A stretch of DNA of 64,000 nt. Source: an uncultured Christensenellaceae bacterium (GTDB lineage Bacteria > Bacillota > Clostridia > Christensenellales > Borkfalkiaceae). The notes beneath the pieces are model-generated. The model saw nothing but the letters and a program-made list of their open reading frames with translations, was not told where the DNA came from and made no database searches. Positions 9,101 to 16,716 of this stretch are shown piece by piece. Position numbers and translations under genes: made by a program. Within the stretch, counting starts at the first letter, position 1; every line of letters begins with the position of its first letter. The DNA lies in NCBI GenBank assembly GCA_910586985.1, contig CAJUKK010000010.1, forward strand, positions 1-64,000, written 5' to 3'.

Positions 9101-10345
9101 ATGATTTTAAAGAAACTTTCGGCTCTTCTGCTCGGCGCGGCTTGTCTTGCAATTTCGGTCGGCGCGGCAGTCGGATGTGGCGAAAACGAGCCGGAACCCG
9201 AAAAAGAGGAGCTCATGACTTATCACGAATATAACTTAAAGACCTATCTATCGCCCTTGTGGAAAGGCGAGGTCGTCTACAACGAAACGTTGTGGTTTGC
9301 AGGCAGTCAGACAGCTTCGCTCATGTACGAACCGACGGAGATTGTTTCCGTAATGTCTTACGATTTAAAAACGACGTTTGAAGAAGATACCGACTATATT
9401 GTGGACGGCAAAGATATTATCATTCCCGAAAACGGAAAGATACCCTATCTCTCTCCGAGCGAACTTTACCGCACGTCTCCCATGAACTCTTTCGTACAGG
9501 CATTGCGAAGAGGGGAGGACGGTCAACCGGACGGCTATATCTATGCCGACGAGGGATCGACGATCAGCGCGCAGCAAGTTGTGGTGACTTACCGCCATAA
9601 GGATCAGATAACTTGGAATCTTCCGAAAGTCGAAACGGCGAAGTTTCCCAAAACGATGGCAAAGCTCAACGGAGGGGAAAAGATCAAGGTGCTGTTCTAC
9701 GGCGATTCGATAACTGTTGGCGCAAATTCCTCCGAGTTTATCGGTTACGGGCCGCGCGCGGAATCGTACGCCAATATGGTGAAGTCGTATATGCAAAAGC
9801 GGTTCCCGTCCGCGACGATCGATTTTAAAAATAACGCCGTCGGAGGAACGGATTCCAATTGGGGAATCAACAAAAAGACGGGCCTTGCAGGGATCGACAA
9901 TATAGAGGCGGCAGAAGGCAATCATTTTGAAAAGCGCGTGTTGAACGAAAATCCAGATTTGCTGTTTATCGCTTACGGCATGAACGATCAAAAGTACGAT
10001 GCGACGGAATACAAACAGAATATCAAAGAGATGATCGAAGGAGTACGCGCTAAAAATCCGGACGTAGAAATTATGCTCGTATCGGGGATGATCGCCAATC
10101 CGGAAACGTACTTTGACAACAAGGATTACGAGGCGTATCAGAACGCATTGCTGGAACTTTCTAAAGATTATGAAAACATTGGGGTTGCAACGGTGTACAA
10201 CTCCGTAAAGAGCGTGTACACGAAAAAACGTTTTGTCGATTGCACGGCAAACAATATCAACCATCCCAACGACTATATGATGCGCGTGTATGCGCAGACG
10301 GTATTGTACAGTCTGTTCGGCGCGGATTATATCGATCACATTTAA
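9101..10345 (+). CDS. SGNH/GDSL-family esterase, lipoprotein
   Basis: A secreted hydrolase of the SGNH superfamily, probably a carbohydrate or acyl esterase acting outside the cell. The 414-residue product begins with a lipoprotein signal (lipobox A-V-G-C, Cys27). After an N-terminal beta-rich region (about 40-190) comes the catalytic domain: GDSITVGAN (block I, catalytic Ser), NNAVGGTDSN (block II, Gly), YGMND (block III, Asn) and NHPND (block V, His). AAGGAGG precedes the ATG by 5-6 nt. The gene belongs to the transporter operon. A second copy without signal peptide lies at 13,014-14,177, and the last ~410 bp of the two genes are almost identical. Confidence 0.88.
   Translation: MILKKLSALLLGAACLAISVGAAVGCGENEPEPEKEELMTYHEYNLKTYLSPLWKGEVVYNETLWFAGSQTASLMYEPTEIVSVMSYDLKTTFEEDTDYIVDGKDIIIPENGKIPYLSPSELYRTSPMNSFVQALRRGEDGQPDGYIYADEGSTISAQQVVVTYRHKDQITWNLPKVETAKFPKTMAKLNGGEKIKVLFYGDSITVGANSSEFIGYGPRAESYANMVKSYMQKRFPSATIDFKNNAVGGTDSNWGINKKTGLAGIDNIEAAEGNHFEKRVLNENPDLLFIAYGMNDQKYDATEYKQNIKEMIEGVRAKNPDVEIMLVSGMIANPETYFDNKDYEAYQNALLELSKDYENIGVATVYNSVKSVYTKKRFVDCTANNINHPNDYMMRVYAQTVLYSLFGADYIDHI
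9937..10345 (+). repeat. Near-identical repeat, copy 1 (3' part of SGNH gene)
   Basis: The 3' part of this gene matches 13,769-14,177 with only a few differences that I can find by eye, all silent (for example agattt/agactt and caaaag/cagaag). The encoded residues are identical, whereas the 5' halves of the two genes differ clearly. Confidence 0.9.
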
Positions 10346-10362
10346 AAGGATTAGAGAAAAGC

Positions 10363-10400
10363 TTTTTTCGCCCGCCCCCGATCGGGGCGGGCTGAAAAAA
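10363..10400 (+). other. Intercistronic hairpin just before a ribosome binding site
   Basis: A 9-bp GC stem (10370-10378 with 10384-10392) is extended by T-rich and A-rich flanks that pair with each other. There is no T-run after the stem on either strand, so it is not a normal terminator. The GGAGG of the next gene starts 3 nt downstream (10403-10407). It may protect or adjust the mRNA segments either side. Confidence 0.6.
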
Positions 10401-10411
10401 ACGGAGGTATT

Positions 10412-11938
10412 ATGAAATTTAAACAGGCGGCTGCAATAACATTGGGCGCATGCCTCGGGGCGTGTGCAGTCGGTTGCGGCAACGAGTCGGAATCTTCTAA
10501 GGATGAATGGGAAGGCTTTGCAGAATTTTCCACGGTGTGGAACGCGGGAGAGAGTAAGACGTTTGAAAAAGGTGAAACGTATACGCTTGAATTAAACGCC
10601 GATTTCGGCGATAAAAATTATCTCAAATTCGATTATTCTACGACGTGCTATCTCGACGGCGTGTTGTCCTTTAAAGAGAAAGGAGGGGATAAAAAGTACG
10701 AAGAACGTTTTTTTCTCAAAAAAGACGACAATACGTTTCGTCAGATACTTGACTATTACGGAGAGTATCGGTTTGATAAAACGCTTGATTCGGTCACGCT
10801 GCGTTGCGTCGGCGAGACAGGCGGCGAGTTTAAATTAAATTCCGTGTCCGCCGCGACTCATCCCATTGATTTTGCTTCCGCCGATCTTTCAACGCCCGAG
10901 ATCGAGGAGAATATGCAACTGTATATAACGGGCAAAGAATGTAAACTCGGCATGACGTTGAAATCGGGCGGCTGTATCAACTATGTTTCGTCCGTAAACA
11001 GCGGCGTAAAACTTTTTGAAGAATCGGACGGCGTGTTGTCCGTAGGGCATTCGTCGAGCGGAAAACTTTTGCAGGAAGACGACGTAAATCTTGTCAATGC
11101 GCACGACACGGGTAGATATGTGCAGCAGTCTTATTACGGCAGTCCGGGCGATTCGATCGCCGAGCCGAAGGACGACTATAAATGCGGTACGTTCAGACAC
11201 GACGGCATCAACGAAATTCCATGGCCTTATAATCCCGTACAGGGCGGTGATAAGACGAATACGGTCAGTCAGATTGCAGACGTGTGCTATTCGTCCACGA
11301 AGATTTATGTAAAAACCCGCCCCTGCGATTGGGCGAAACAAAAGAGCGTGACGCCGTTCTACATGGAAAACGTCTATGAAATTGTTGAGGACGAAGTATA
11401 CGGCGAATACATTCGGGTGGAAAACCGCGGTACGGACTTTTCGGGTTATTCTCACGGTCAGCCGCGCGATCAGGAGTTGCCGGCATTTTACGGCGTAGCA
11501 GCGTTGCCTCGTCTTGCAACTTATAAAGGAAACAACGCGTGGACGAACGATGCAATCCAATATGAAAACAACTTGCCGTTCTGGTCGGGCGCGACGGCGA
11601 CTGCCGCCAATCGCTTTAAGGCTTCGGAAAATTGGATCGCATGGGTCAACGAGGAAAATTGGGGCATCGGGTTATACGTGCCGGACGTCGTCAATATGCT
11701 TGCGGGCAGAATGATGGTGCTCTCTACGGAGACGAGCAAAGTTCCGGCTTTGCAAAACAGCACGACTTACACTGCACCTGTGGCGCAATTTATTATGCCG
11801 AATTATGTTACGTATTCATATACGTACTATTTAAAGCTTGACTATGTGCAGGGTGCGCGTGCATTTTTTGAGTCGTTGCACAATGAGGGTACGGAAAATC
11901 CCGATCTTGTAGCGCTTGTCAAGGGAACGTTAAAATAA
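10412..11938 (+). CDS. Lipoprotein of unknown function, probable beta-sandwich
   Basis: A 508-residue lipoprotein with a clear signal and lipobox A-V-G-C (Cys22). I do not recognise a named domain with certainty. Conspicuous motifs are GRYVQQSYYG (about 231-240) and WPYNPVQGGD (about 271-280), spaced and shaped like conserved core strands. Many aromatic residues and short strands suggest a beta-sandwich of the kind seen in carbohydrate-active proteins; this is inference. It lies in the transporter/esterase operon, downstream of an intercistronic hairpin, with GGAGG 4 nt before its ATG. A role in binding or trimming the imported glycan would fit its neighbours. Confidence 0.65.
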   Translation: MKFKQAAAITLGACLGACAVGCGNESESSKDEWEGFAEFSTVWNAGESKTFEKGETYTLELNADFGDKNYLKFDYSTTCYLDGVLSFKEKGGDKKYEERFFLKKDDNTFRQILDYYGEYRFDKTLDSVTLRCVGETGGEFKLNSVSAATHPIDFASADLSTPEIEENMQLYITGKECKLGMTLKSGGCINYVSSVNSGVKLFEESDGVLSVGHSSSGKLLQEDDVNLVNAHDTGRYVQQSYYGSPGDSIAEPKDDYKCGTFRHDGINEIPWPYNPVQGGDKTNTVSQIADVCYSSTKIYVKTRPCDWAKQKSVTPFYMENVYEIVEDEVYGEYIRVENRGTDFSGYSHGQPRDQELPAFYGVAALPRLATYKGNNAWTNDAIQYENNLPFWSGATATAANRFKASENWIAWVNEENWGIGLYVPDVVNMLAGRMMVLSTETSKVPALQNSTTYTAPVAQFIMPNYVTYSYTYYLKLDYVQGARAFFESLHNEGTENPDLVALVKGTLK

Positions 11939-11951
11939 GGCGGTGAAAGAT

Positions 11952-12752
11952 ATGTTATTTAACGGTGACAAACTTTATATGTTGCCCTCGGTCACGCCGT
12001 TGCAATGTATGGGATTTCTTTTGGCGGGCGGCGGCGACGTTATCGGAATAGACAGTTGCACAAAGAACGAGGCGGACGAGCTTGAAGAGCAGTTACTTCT
12101 TCTCGGCGGGAAAGTCAAGTGCTGGTTTTTGACGCACGGACATTTTGACCATATCGAAGGACTTATCGAAATGCTCAATCGGGGAAGAGTAACGGTTGAG
12201 AGCGTCTGTTATTCATTCCCTGCGCTGGAGTATATCGAGCGCGTGGAGCGGCAGGAAAACCGCGTGCAACGCGTTGCCGATTTGGAAAAGGCGATAAAGC
12301 GTAGCGGTGTTCGCGTGATTCGTCCGCAAAAAGGAAAATGGATGGATGCGGGGCATTTTCGCGTGTTGCCGCTCTCGGACGGTTCGGCGGTCGGCGAATC
12401 GCTCAACCCGTCTAGCGTCGTGTATCGGGTAGAGACGCGCGGCAAAAGCATACTTTTTCTCGGCGACATGGATTGGCGCGCGGAAGAAAAAATATTGCGG
12501 GAATTTCCCGAAGAATTAAAGTGCCCCGTCATACAGATGGCGCATCACGGACAGCAAGGCGTTTCGGAAGAATTTTATCGCCGTATTCGTCCCGAAATTT
12601 GTCTGTGGCCCACTCCCGAATGGCTTTGGAATAACGACATCGGCGGCGGGTACGGGACAGGACCTTATAAAACGCTTGAAACACGCGCATGGATGGAAAA
12701 GCTCGGAACGGTCAACTACCATTTTGAAGATAAAGTTACCGTTTTGGAATAG
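11952..12752 (+). CDS. MBL-fold metallo-hydrolase
   Basis: A 266-residue cytoplasmic metallo-beta-lactamase-fold enzyme and the last gene of the operon. Metal-binding motifs are visible: THGHFDH (about 59-65, the HxHxDH signature), FLGDMDW (bridging Asp) and MAHHGQQG (distal His). No signal peptide is present, unlike the four genes before it. The layout resembles ComEC-type and small hydrolase-type MBL domains, but the substrate is unknown. A GTG at 11943 is possible, but it overlaps the AAGGCGG ribosome binding site, so the ATG at 11952 is preferred. Confidence 0.8.
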   Translation: MLFNGDKLYMLPSVTPLQCMGFLLAGGGDVIGIDSCTKNEADELEEQLLLLGGKVKCWFLTHGHFDHIEGLIEMLNRGRVTVESVCYSFPALEYIERVERQENRVQRVADLEKAIKRSGVRVIRPQKGKWMDAGHFRVLPLSDGSAVGESLNPSSVVYRVETRGKSILFLGDMDWRAEEKILREFPEELKCPVIQMAHHGQQGVSEEFYRRIRPEICLWPTPEWLWNNDIGGGYGTGPYKTLETRAWMEKLGTVNYHFEDKVTVLE

Positions 12753-12820
12753 AATATATGCCGATTAATTTGTATTTGGTAAGTTCTTTTAATAAGTTGC
12801 GGAGAAAGAGAATAGGGCGT

Positions 12821-12842
12821 GGCGCAAAGCGCGCCTTTTTTC
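12821..12842 (+). terminator. Terminator of the transporter/lipoprotein operon
   Basis: A short stem (12821-12825 with 12831-12835) is followed by about seven T. It ends the operon that begins at 1175. Confidence 0.75.
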
Positions 12843-12957
12843 CTTATTTTATTTAGCCGTTTGCTTCGTATCATCATCGTTTAGATTCTCACCGCTGCAG
12901 GTTCGTTGTACTTTGTTTTTTCGTAGAAAATTCGTTCGGTGAGTTCTTTAAAAGTTC

Positions 12958-12986
12958 TTGATACTTTCTTTTCCGTATGTTATAAT
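12958..12986 (+). promoter_or_regulatory. Sigma-A promoter, copy of the operon promoter
   Basis: TTGATA (12958-12963), 17-bp spacer, TATAAT (12981-12986) with a TG extension. The -10-to-ATG distance (27 nt) and the leader with AAGGGG match those at 1142-1175 almost base for base. Here the spacer has no poly-C tract. Confidence 0.85.
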
Positions 12987-13013
12987 AGGAAAAATTCAAA
13001 AGGGGTTTGCAAA

Positions 13014-14177
13014 ATGAAGACCGAGACGAAATCAGAAGAAGAGAAACTGATGACTTACCGCGAATACGACTTAAAGACCTATCTTTTTCCTCTGTGGGAG
13101 GGCGAGGTCGTCTACAACGAAACGTTATGGTTTGCGGGCAGCCGTTCCGCATCGCTTATGTATGATCCGACGGAGATCGTTTGCGTCATGTCCTATGATT
13201 TGACAACAACGTTTCAAGAGAGTGTCGATTATACGGTAAAAGGCAGGGAGATCATTATTCCCGAAAACGGAAAAATTCCCTATCTTGCCCCGAGCGAATT
13301 TTATCGTGCGTCTCCTATAAACTTCTTTGTAAAGGCATTGCGAAGAGGAGAGGGACAGGACAGCGCCTATCTCTATGCCGACGAGGGATCGACGATCAGC
13401 GCGCAGCAAGTAGCGGTGACTTACCGCCATAAGGATCGAATTGCTTGGAATCTTCCGAAAGTCGAAACGGCGAAGTTTCCCAAAACGATGGCAAAGCTCA
13501 ACGGAGGGGAAAAGATCAAAGTGCTGTTCTACGGCGATTCGATAACGGTTGGCGCAAATTCTTCCGGATATATCGGTTATGAGCCGCATGCGGAGTCGTA
13601 CGCAAACATGGTGAAGTCGTATATGCAAAAGCGATTCCCGTCCGCGACGATCGATTTTAAAAACAACGCCGTCGGGGGAACGGATTCCAATTGGGGAATC
13701 AATAAAACGTCGGGTAATGCATGGATCGATAGTTTGGAGGCAAGCGAAGGGGATCATTTTAAAAAGCGCGTGTTGAACGAAAATCCAGACTTGCTGTTTA
13801 TCGCTTACGGCATGAACGATCAGAAGTACGATGCGACGGAATACAAACAGAATATCAAAGAGATGATCGAAGGAGTGCGCGCTAAAAATCCGGACGTAGA
13901 AATTATGCTCGTATCGGGGATGATCGCCAATCCGGAAACGTACTTTGACAACAAGGATTACGAGGCGTATCAGAACGCATTGCTGGAACTTTCTAAAGAT
14001 TATGAAAACATTGGGGTTGCAACGGTGTACAACTCCGTAAAGAGCGTGTACACGAAAAAACGTTTTGTCGATTGCACGGCAAACAATATCAACCATCCCA
14101 ACGACTATATGATGCGCGTGTATGCGCAGACGGTATTGTACAGTCTGTTCGGCGCGGATTATATCGATCACATTTAA
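13014..14177 (+). CDS. SGNH/GDSL-family hydrolase, paralogue without signal peptide
   Basis: A 387-residue copy of the SGNH esterase at 9,101. It keeps every catalytic block (GDSITVGAN, NNAVGGTDSN, YGMND, NHPND), but the lipoprotein signal is gone: the protein starts MKTETKSEEEKLMTYRE, joining the family body directly. The chosen ATG has AAGGGG 8 nt upstream and lies 27 nt after a good -10. Longer in-frame starts run through the promoter and are rejected. Without a signal the enzyme should stay in the cytoplasm, so it may act on imported esters, or it may be a misplaced duplicate. It is separated from the operon by a terminator and has its own promoter. Confidence 0.85.
   Translation: MKTETKSEEEKLMTYREYDLKTYLFPLWEGEVVYNETLWFAGSRSASLMYDPTEIVCVMSYDLTTTFQESVDYTVKGREIIIPENGKIPYLAPSEFYRASPINFFVKALRRGEGQDSAYLYADEGSTISAQQVAVTYRHKDRIAWNLPKVETAKFPKTMAKLNGGEKIKVLFYGDSITVGANSSGYIGYEPHAESYANMVKSYMQKRFPSATIDFKNNAVGGTDSNWGINKTSGNAWIDSLEASEGDHFKKRVLNENPDLLFIAYGMNDQKYDATEYKQNIKEMIEGVRAKNPDVEIMLVSGMIANPETYFDNKDYEAYQNALLELSKDYENIGVATVYNSVKSVYTKKRFVDCTANNINHPNDYMMRVYAQTVLYSLFGADYIDHI
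13769..14177 (+). repeat. Near-identical repeat, copy 2 (3' part of SGNH paralogue)
   Basis: Matches 9,937-10,345; see that entry. The similarity drops sharply upstream of about 13,760. Confidence 0.9.
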
Positions 14178-14183
14178 AATGTT

Positions 14184-14236
14184 AAAAACAGCAAAACGGC
14201 CCTCCCGATTTAAGGGAGAGCCGATTTGCTGTTTTT
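14184..14236. terminator. Bidirectional terminator between convergent genes
   Basis: A long imperfect stem has an A-run on its left arm and a T-run on its right arm. It can stop the SGNH paralogue on the plus strand and serA on the minus strand. Confidence 0.85.
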
Positions 14237-14238
14237 GG

Positions 14239-15390
14239 TTAGATTTTTCTTACGCGGAGAACGCCCGAAACGTTCCTGATAAGCTCAAGCGTCGAATCGC
14301 TCGGAACTTCGTCAAGATCGAGAATCAGGTAGGCATATTCACCCTTGCTGCAATCCTGCATGTGCGCAACGTTGATTCCCTGAGAGGAAACGATTGCGAG
14401 GATTTTTGAGAGCATCTCTTTCACGTTTTTATGGTGTACGCACACGCGCGAAATACTGCCGCGCGGCATGGAAACGGCGGGAAAATTGACGCTGTTCGTA
14501 ATATTTCCGTTTTCAAGATAGTCGGTGAGTTGTTTTGCCGCCATATAAGCGCAATTATCCTCTGCCTCGGGGGTGCTTGCGCCGAGGTGCGGTATGCAGA
14601 GAATGTTTTCCTTGCCGAGCAGTTCCTCGTCGGGAAAATCGGTGATATAGCGGGAAACCTTTGCTTTCTGAACGGCGGATATTATGTCTTTAGAAACGAC
14701 GAGATCGCCTCTTGCATTGTTGATAATTACAACGCCGTCTTTGCATTGTTCCAGCGTCTTTGCATTGATCATGCCCTTAGTGTCGGGAGTCAGCGGTACG
14801 TGCAGGGTAATATAGTCGCAGGTTTTAAAAATTTCGTTCAGGTCGGAAGTAAATTCCACACGGTTGTTGATCAGCCATGCGTTTTTGACGGAAATGAAAG
14901 GATCATAGCCGACAACGCTCATCCCGAGCTCTATCGCGGCGTTTGCGACCATTGCGCCGATTGCGCCGAGTCCCACAACGCCGAGTTTTTTACTGAGTAC
15001 TTCCTGTCCGACAAATTTACCCTTTCCCTTTTCCACAAGGGTAGGTACGCCGTCTTGTCCCTTTAACGACTGCGCCCAAGCCGCGCCTTCGACAATCTGT
15101 CTTCCGCCGAGAAATAACTCGCATAAAACAAGTTCTTTTACGGCGTTGGCGTTCGCTCCGGGAGTATTGAAGACGACGATCCCCTTTTCGGTACACCGAT
15201 CGATGGGAATGTTATTTACTCCCGCGCCCGCGCGCGCCACGGCGAGCAGATTCTCCCCGAGGGAATAGTCGTGCATTCCGAAAGAGCGCAGAATGATGCC
15301 GTCGGGATTTTCCGCCGTCTCTGAATATTCGTAGCCTTTGAATGTCCCGTCAGCGACAGGACTGATGGAATTAAGTTTTAGTACTTTCAT
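14239..15390 (-). CDS. serA: D-3-phosphoglycerate dehydrogenase
   Basis: First enzyme of serine synthesis: it oxidises 3-phosphoglycerate to 3-phosphohydroxypyruvate with NAD+. The 383-residue protein shows the split catalytic domain, the Rossmann motif GLGAIG (about residues 148-153), the catalytic-region motif NNARGDLV, the PHLGAST active-site His segment, and a C-terminal ACT domain (about 310-383, MLSKILAIVSSQGINVAHM) usually linked to serine feedback. It is the short form, with one ACT domain. The start 7 residues upstream (15411) would overlap serC; the ATG at 15390 with GGGAG about 10 nt before it is preferred. It follows serC by one base, and the two form an operon. Confidence 0.95.
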   Translation of the reverse strand: MKVLKLNSISPVADGTFKGYEYSETAENPDGIILRSFGMHDYSLGENLLAVARAGAGVNNIPIDRCTEKGIVVFNTPGANANAVKELVLCELFLGGRQIVEGAAWAQSLKGQDGVPTLVEKGKGKFVGQEVLSKKLGVVGLGAIGAMVANAAIELGMSVVGYDPFISVKNAWLINNRVEFTSDLNEIFKTCDYITLHVPLTPDTKGMINAKTLEQCKDGVVIINNARGDLVVSKDIISAVQKAKVSRYITDFPDEELLGKENILCIPHLGASTPEAEDNCAYMAAKQLTDYLENGNITNSVNFPAVSMPRGSISRVCVHHKNVKEMLSKILAIVSSQGINVAHMQDCSKGEYAYLILDLDEVPSDSTLELIRNVSGVLRVRKI

Positions 15391-15391
15391 T

Positions 15392-16465
15392 TTAAGCGTT
15401 CTCCCGTTCAAATTTTTTCATATAGTCGATGAGCGATTTAACTCCCTCAACGGGCATAGCGTTATAGATGGAAGCGCGCATGCCGCCTACAAGTCGGTGA
15501 CCCTTTAATGATACGAGTCCTTCTTTTGCCGCTCCTTTGATAAACGCGTCGTCAAGTTCGGCGTTCGGGGTAGTAAAGGGAACGTTCATAATCGAGCGGT
15601 ATTTTTTTACGACTTTATTGGTATAGAATGAAGAATTATCGATAAAATCATACAACAGACCTGCTTTGAATTCGTTGATCTCGTTCATTGCTTTGATCCC
15701 GCCGTTGGCTTTGAGTTTTCGCAGAACGAGCGTTGCAATATAGATCGGGAAACAGGGGGGCGTGTTATAGAGACTCTTGTTCTCGTCCTGCACTTTCCAT
15801 TGCAGCATGGTCGGGCATGCGGGAAGAGGATTCTGAATGAGCGCGCGGTCGGCAATAACAATGGTAACGCCCGCCGGAGCAAGGTTCTTTTGAGCACCTG
15901 CATAAATAACGCCGAACCGATTGACGTCGATCTCGCGCGAGAGAATTTCGGAGGACATATCGGCGACAAGCGGTGCTTTCGTATCAGGAAATTCAACGTA
16001 TCTTGTCCCGAAGATCGTATTGTTCGAACAGATATGAACATAGTCCGTTCCGTCGCGGAAGGGTACGGCGCTAAGGTCGGGAATATACGTATAAGTTTGA
16101 TCCGCAGAAGAGGCGACCGCAACGGCGTCGCCGTAGATTTTTCCCTCTTCGTAAGCCTTTTTGGCAAAATTTCCCGTTACAAGGTAGTCGGCTTTTCGGT
16201 TGTGCATGAGATTGAGCGGCACGGCGGCAAATTGCGTGCTTGCGCCGCCTTGCACAAAAATTACCGCATAATTATTTGGAATATGCAATAATTCACGCAT
16301 AAGTTGCTCTGCTTCTTCAACGAGAGCGGAAAAGGCTTTATTGCGGTGGGAAATCTCCGTAACTGACATTCCGGTACCGGAAAAGTCGAGTAAATCACGT
16401 TTTGCCTCCTCTAAAACGTCTAACGGAAGGGTGGATGGTCCGGCAGAAAAGTTGTATGCTCTCAT
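15392..16465 (-). CDS. serC: Phosphoserine aminotransferase
   Basis: Second step of serine synthesis: it transfers an amino group from glutamate to 3-phosphohydroxypyruvate, using pyridoxal phosphate. The 357-residue length is typical. The start YNFSAGPSTLP, the PLP lysine in YAGAQKNLAPAG (Lys193) and the C-terminal HRLVGGMRASIYNAMP are family hallmarks. It heads the serC-serA operon and has its own promoter 38-66 nt upstream. No phosphoserine phosphatase gene is nearby. Confidence 0.95.
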   Translation of the reverse strand: MRAYNFSAGPSTLPLDVLEEAKRDLLDFSGTGMSVTEISHRNKAFSALVEEAEQLMRELLHIPNNYAVIFVQGGASTQFAAVPLNLMHNRKADYLVTGNFAKKAYEEGKIYGDAVAVASSADQTYTYIPDLSAVPFRDGTDYVHICSNNTIFGTRYVEFPDTKAPLVADMSSEILSREIDVNRFGVIYAGAQKNLAPAGVTIVIADRALIQNPLPACPTMLQWKVQDENKSLYNTPPCFPIYIATLVLRKLKANGGIKAMNEINEFKAGLLYDFIDNSSFYTNKVVKKYRSIMNVPFTTPNAELDDAFIKGAAKEGLVSLKGHRLVGGMRASIYNAMPVEGVKSLIDYMKKFERENA

Positions 16466-16502
16466 AAACTACCTCTTTAAAAAATGAATAATTGTATTTT
16501 TT

Positions 16503-16531
16503 ATTATACGCCCTTGATTTTTGTTTGACAA
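16503..16531 (-). promoter_or_regulatory. Promoter of serC-serA
   Basis: Minus-strand TTGTCA (16526-16531), 17-bp spacer, TATAAT (16503-16508). The start codon is at 16465, with AGAGG before it. Confidence 0.8.
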
Positions 16532-16644
16532 GTGTTTGAGGGCGTTTTTACGAATATTTTATGTAAGTTTTTGAAAAAATGACAGCCTCTTTCTCTTATT
16601 TTTAAAAAATTTTACCTGTTTTAGAAAAAAAGAGGCGAAAGATA

Positions 16645-16673
16645 TTTACTTTTGCACTCTTTTGGTGTAAAAT
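16645..16673 (+). promoter_or_regulatory. Promoter of the coiled-coil protein gene
   Basis: TTTACT (16645-16650), 17-bp spacer, TAAAAT (16668-16673). The gene starts at 16717 behind GGTGAGG. Confidence 0.6.
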
Positions 16674-16716
16674 AGTATATGAAGTAAAATGCCGTTTTGG
16701 GCGTGGTGAGGTTTTT

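Noticed and set aside
10363..10400. A terminator splitting the transporter operon
   Set aside because: No T tail on either strand; the stem's flanks pair with each other. Treated as an intercistronic hairpin.
15391..15411. Longer serA start seven codons upstream
   Set aside because: It would overlap serC and lies at the ribosome binding site of the preferred ATG at 15390.
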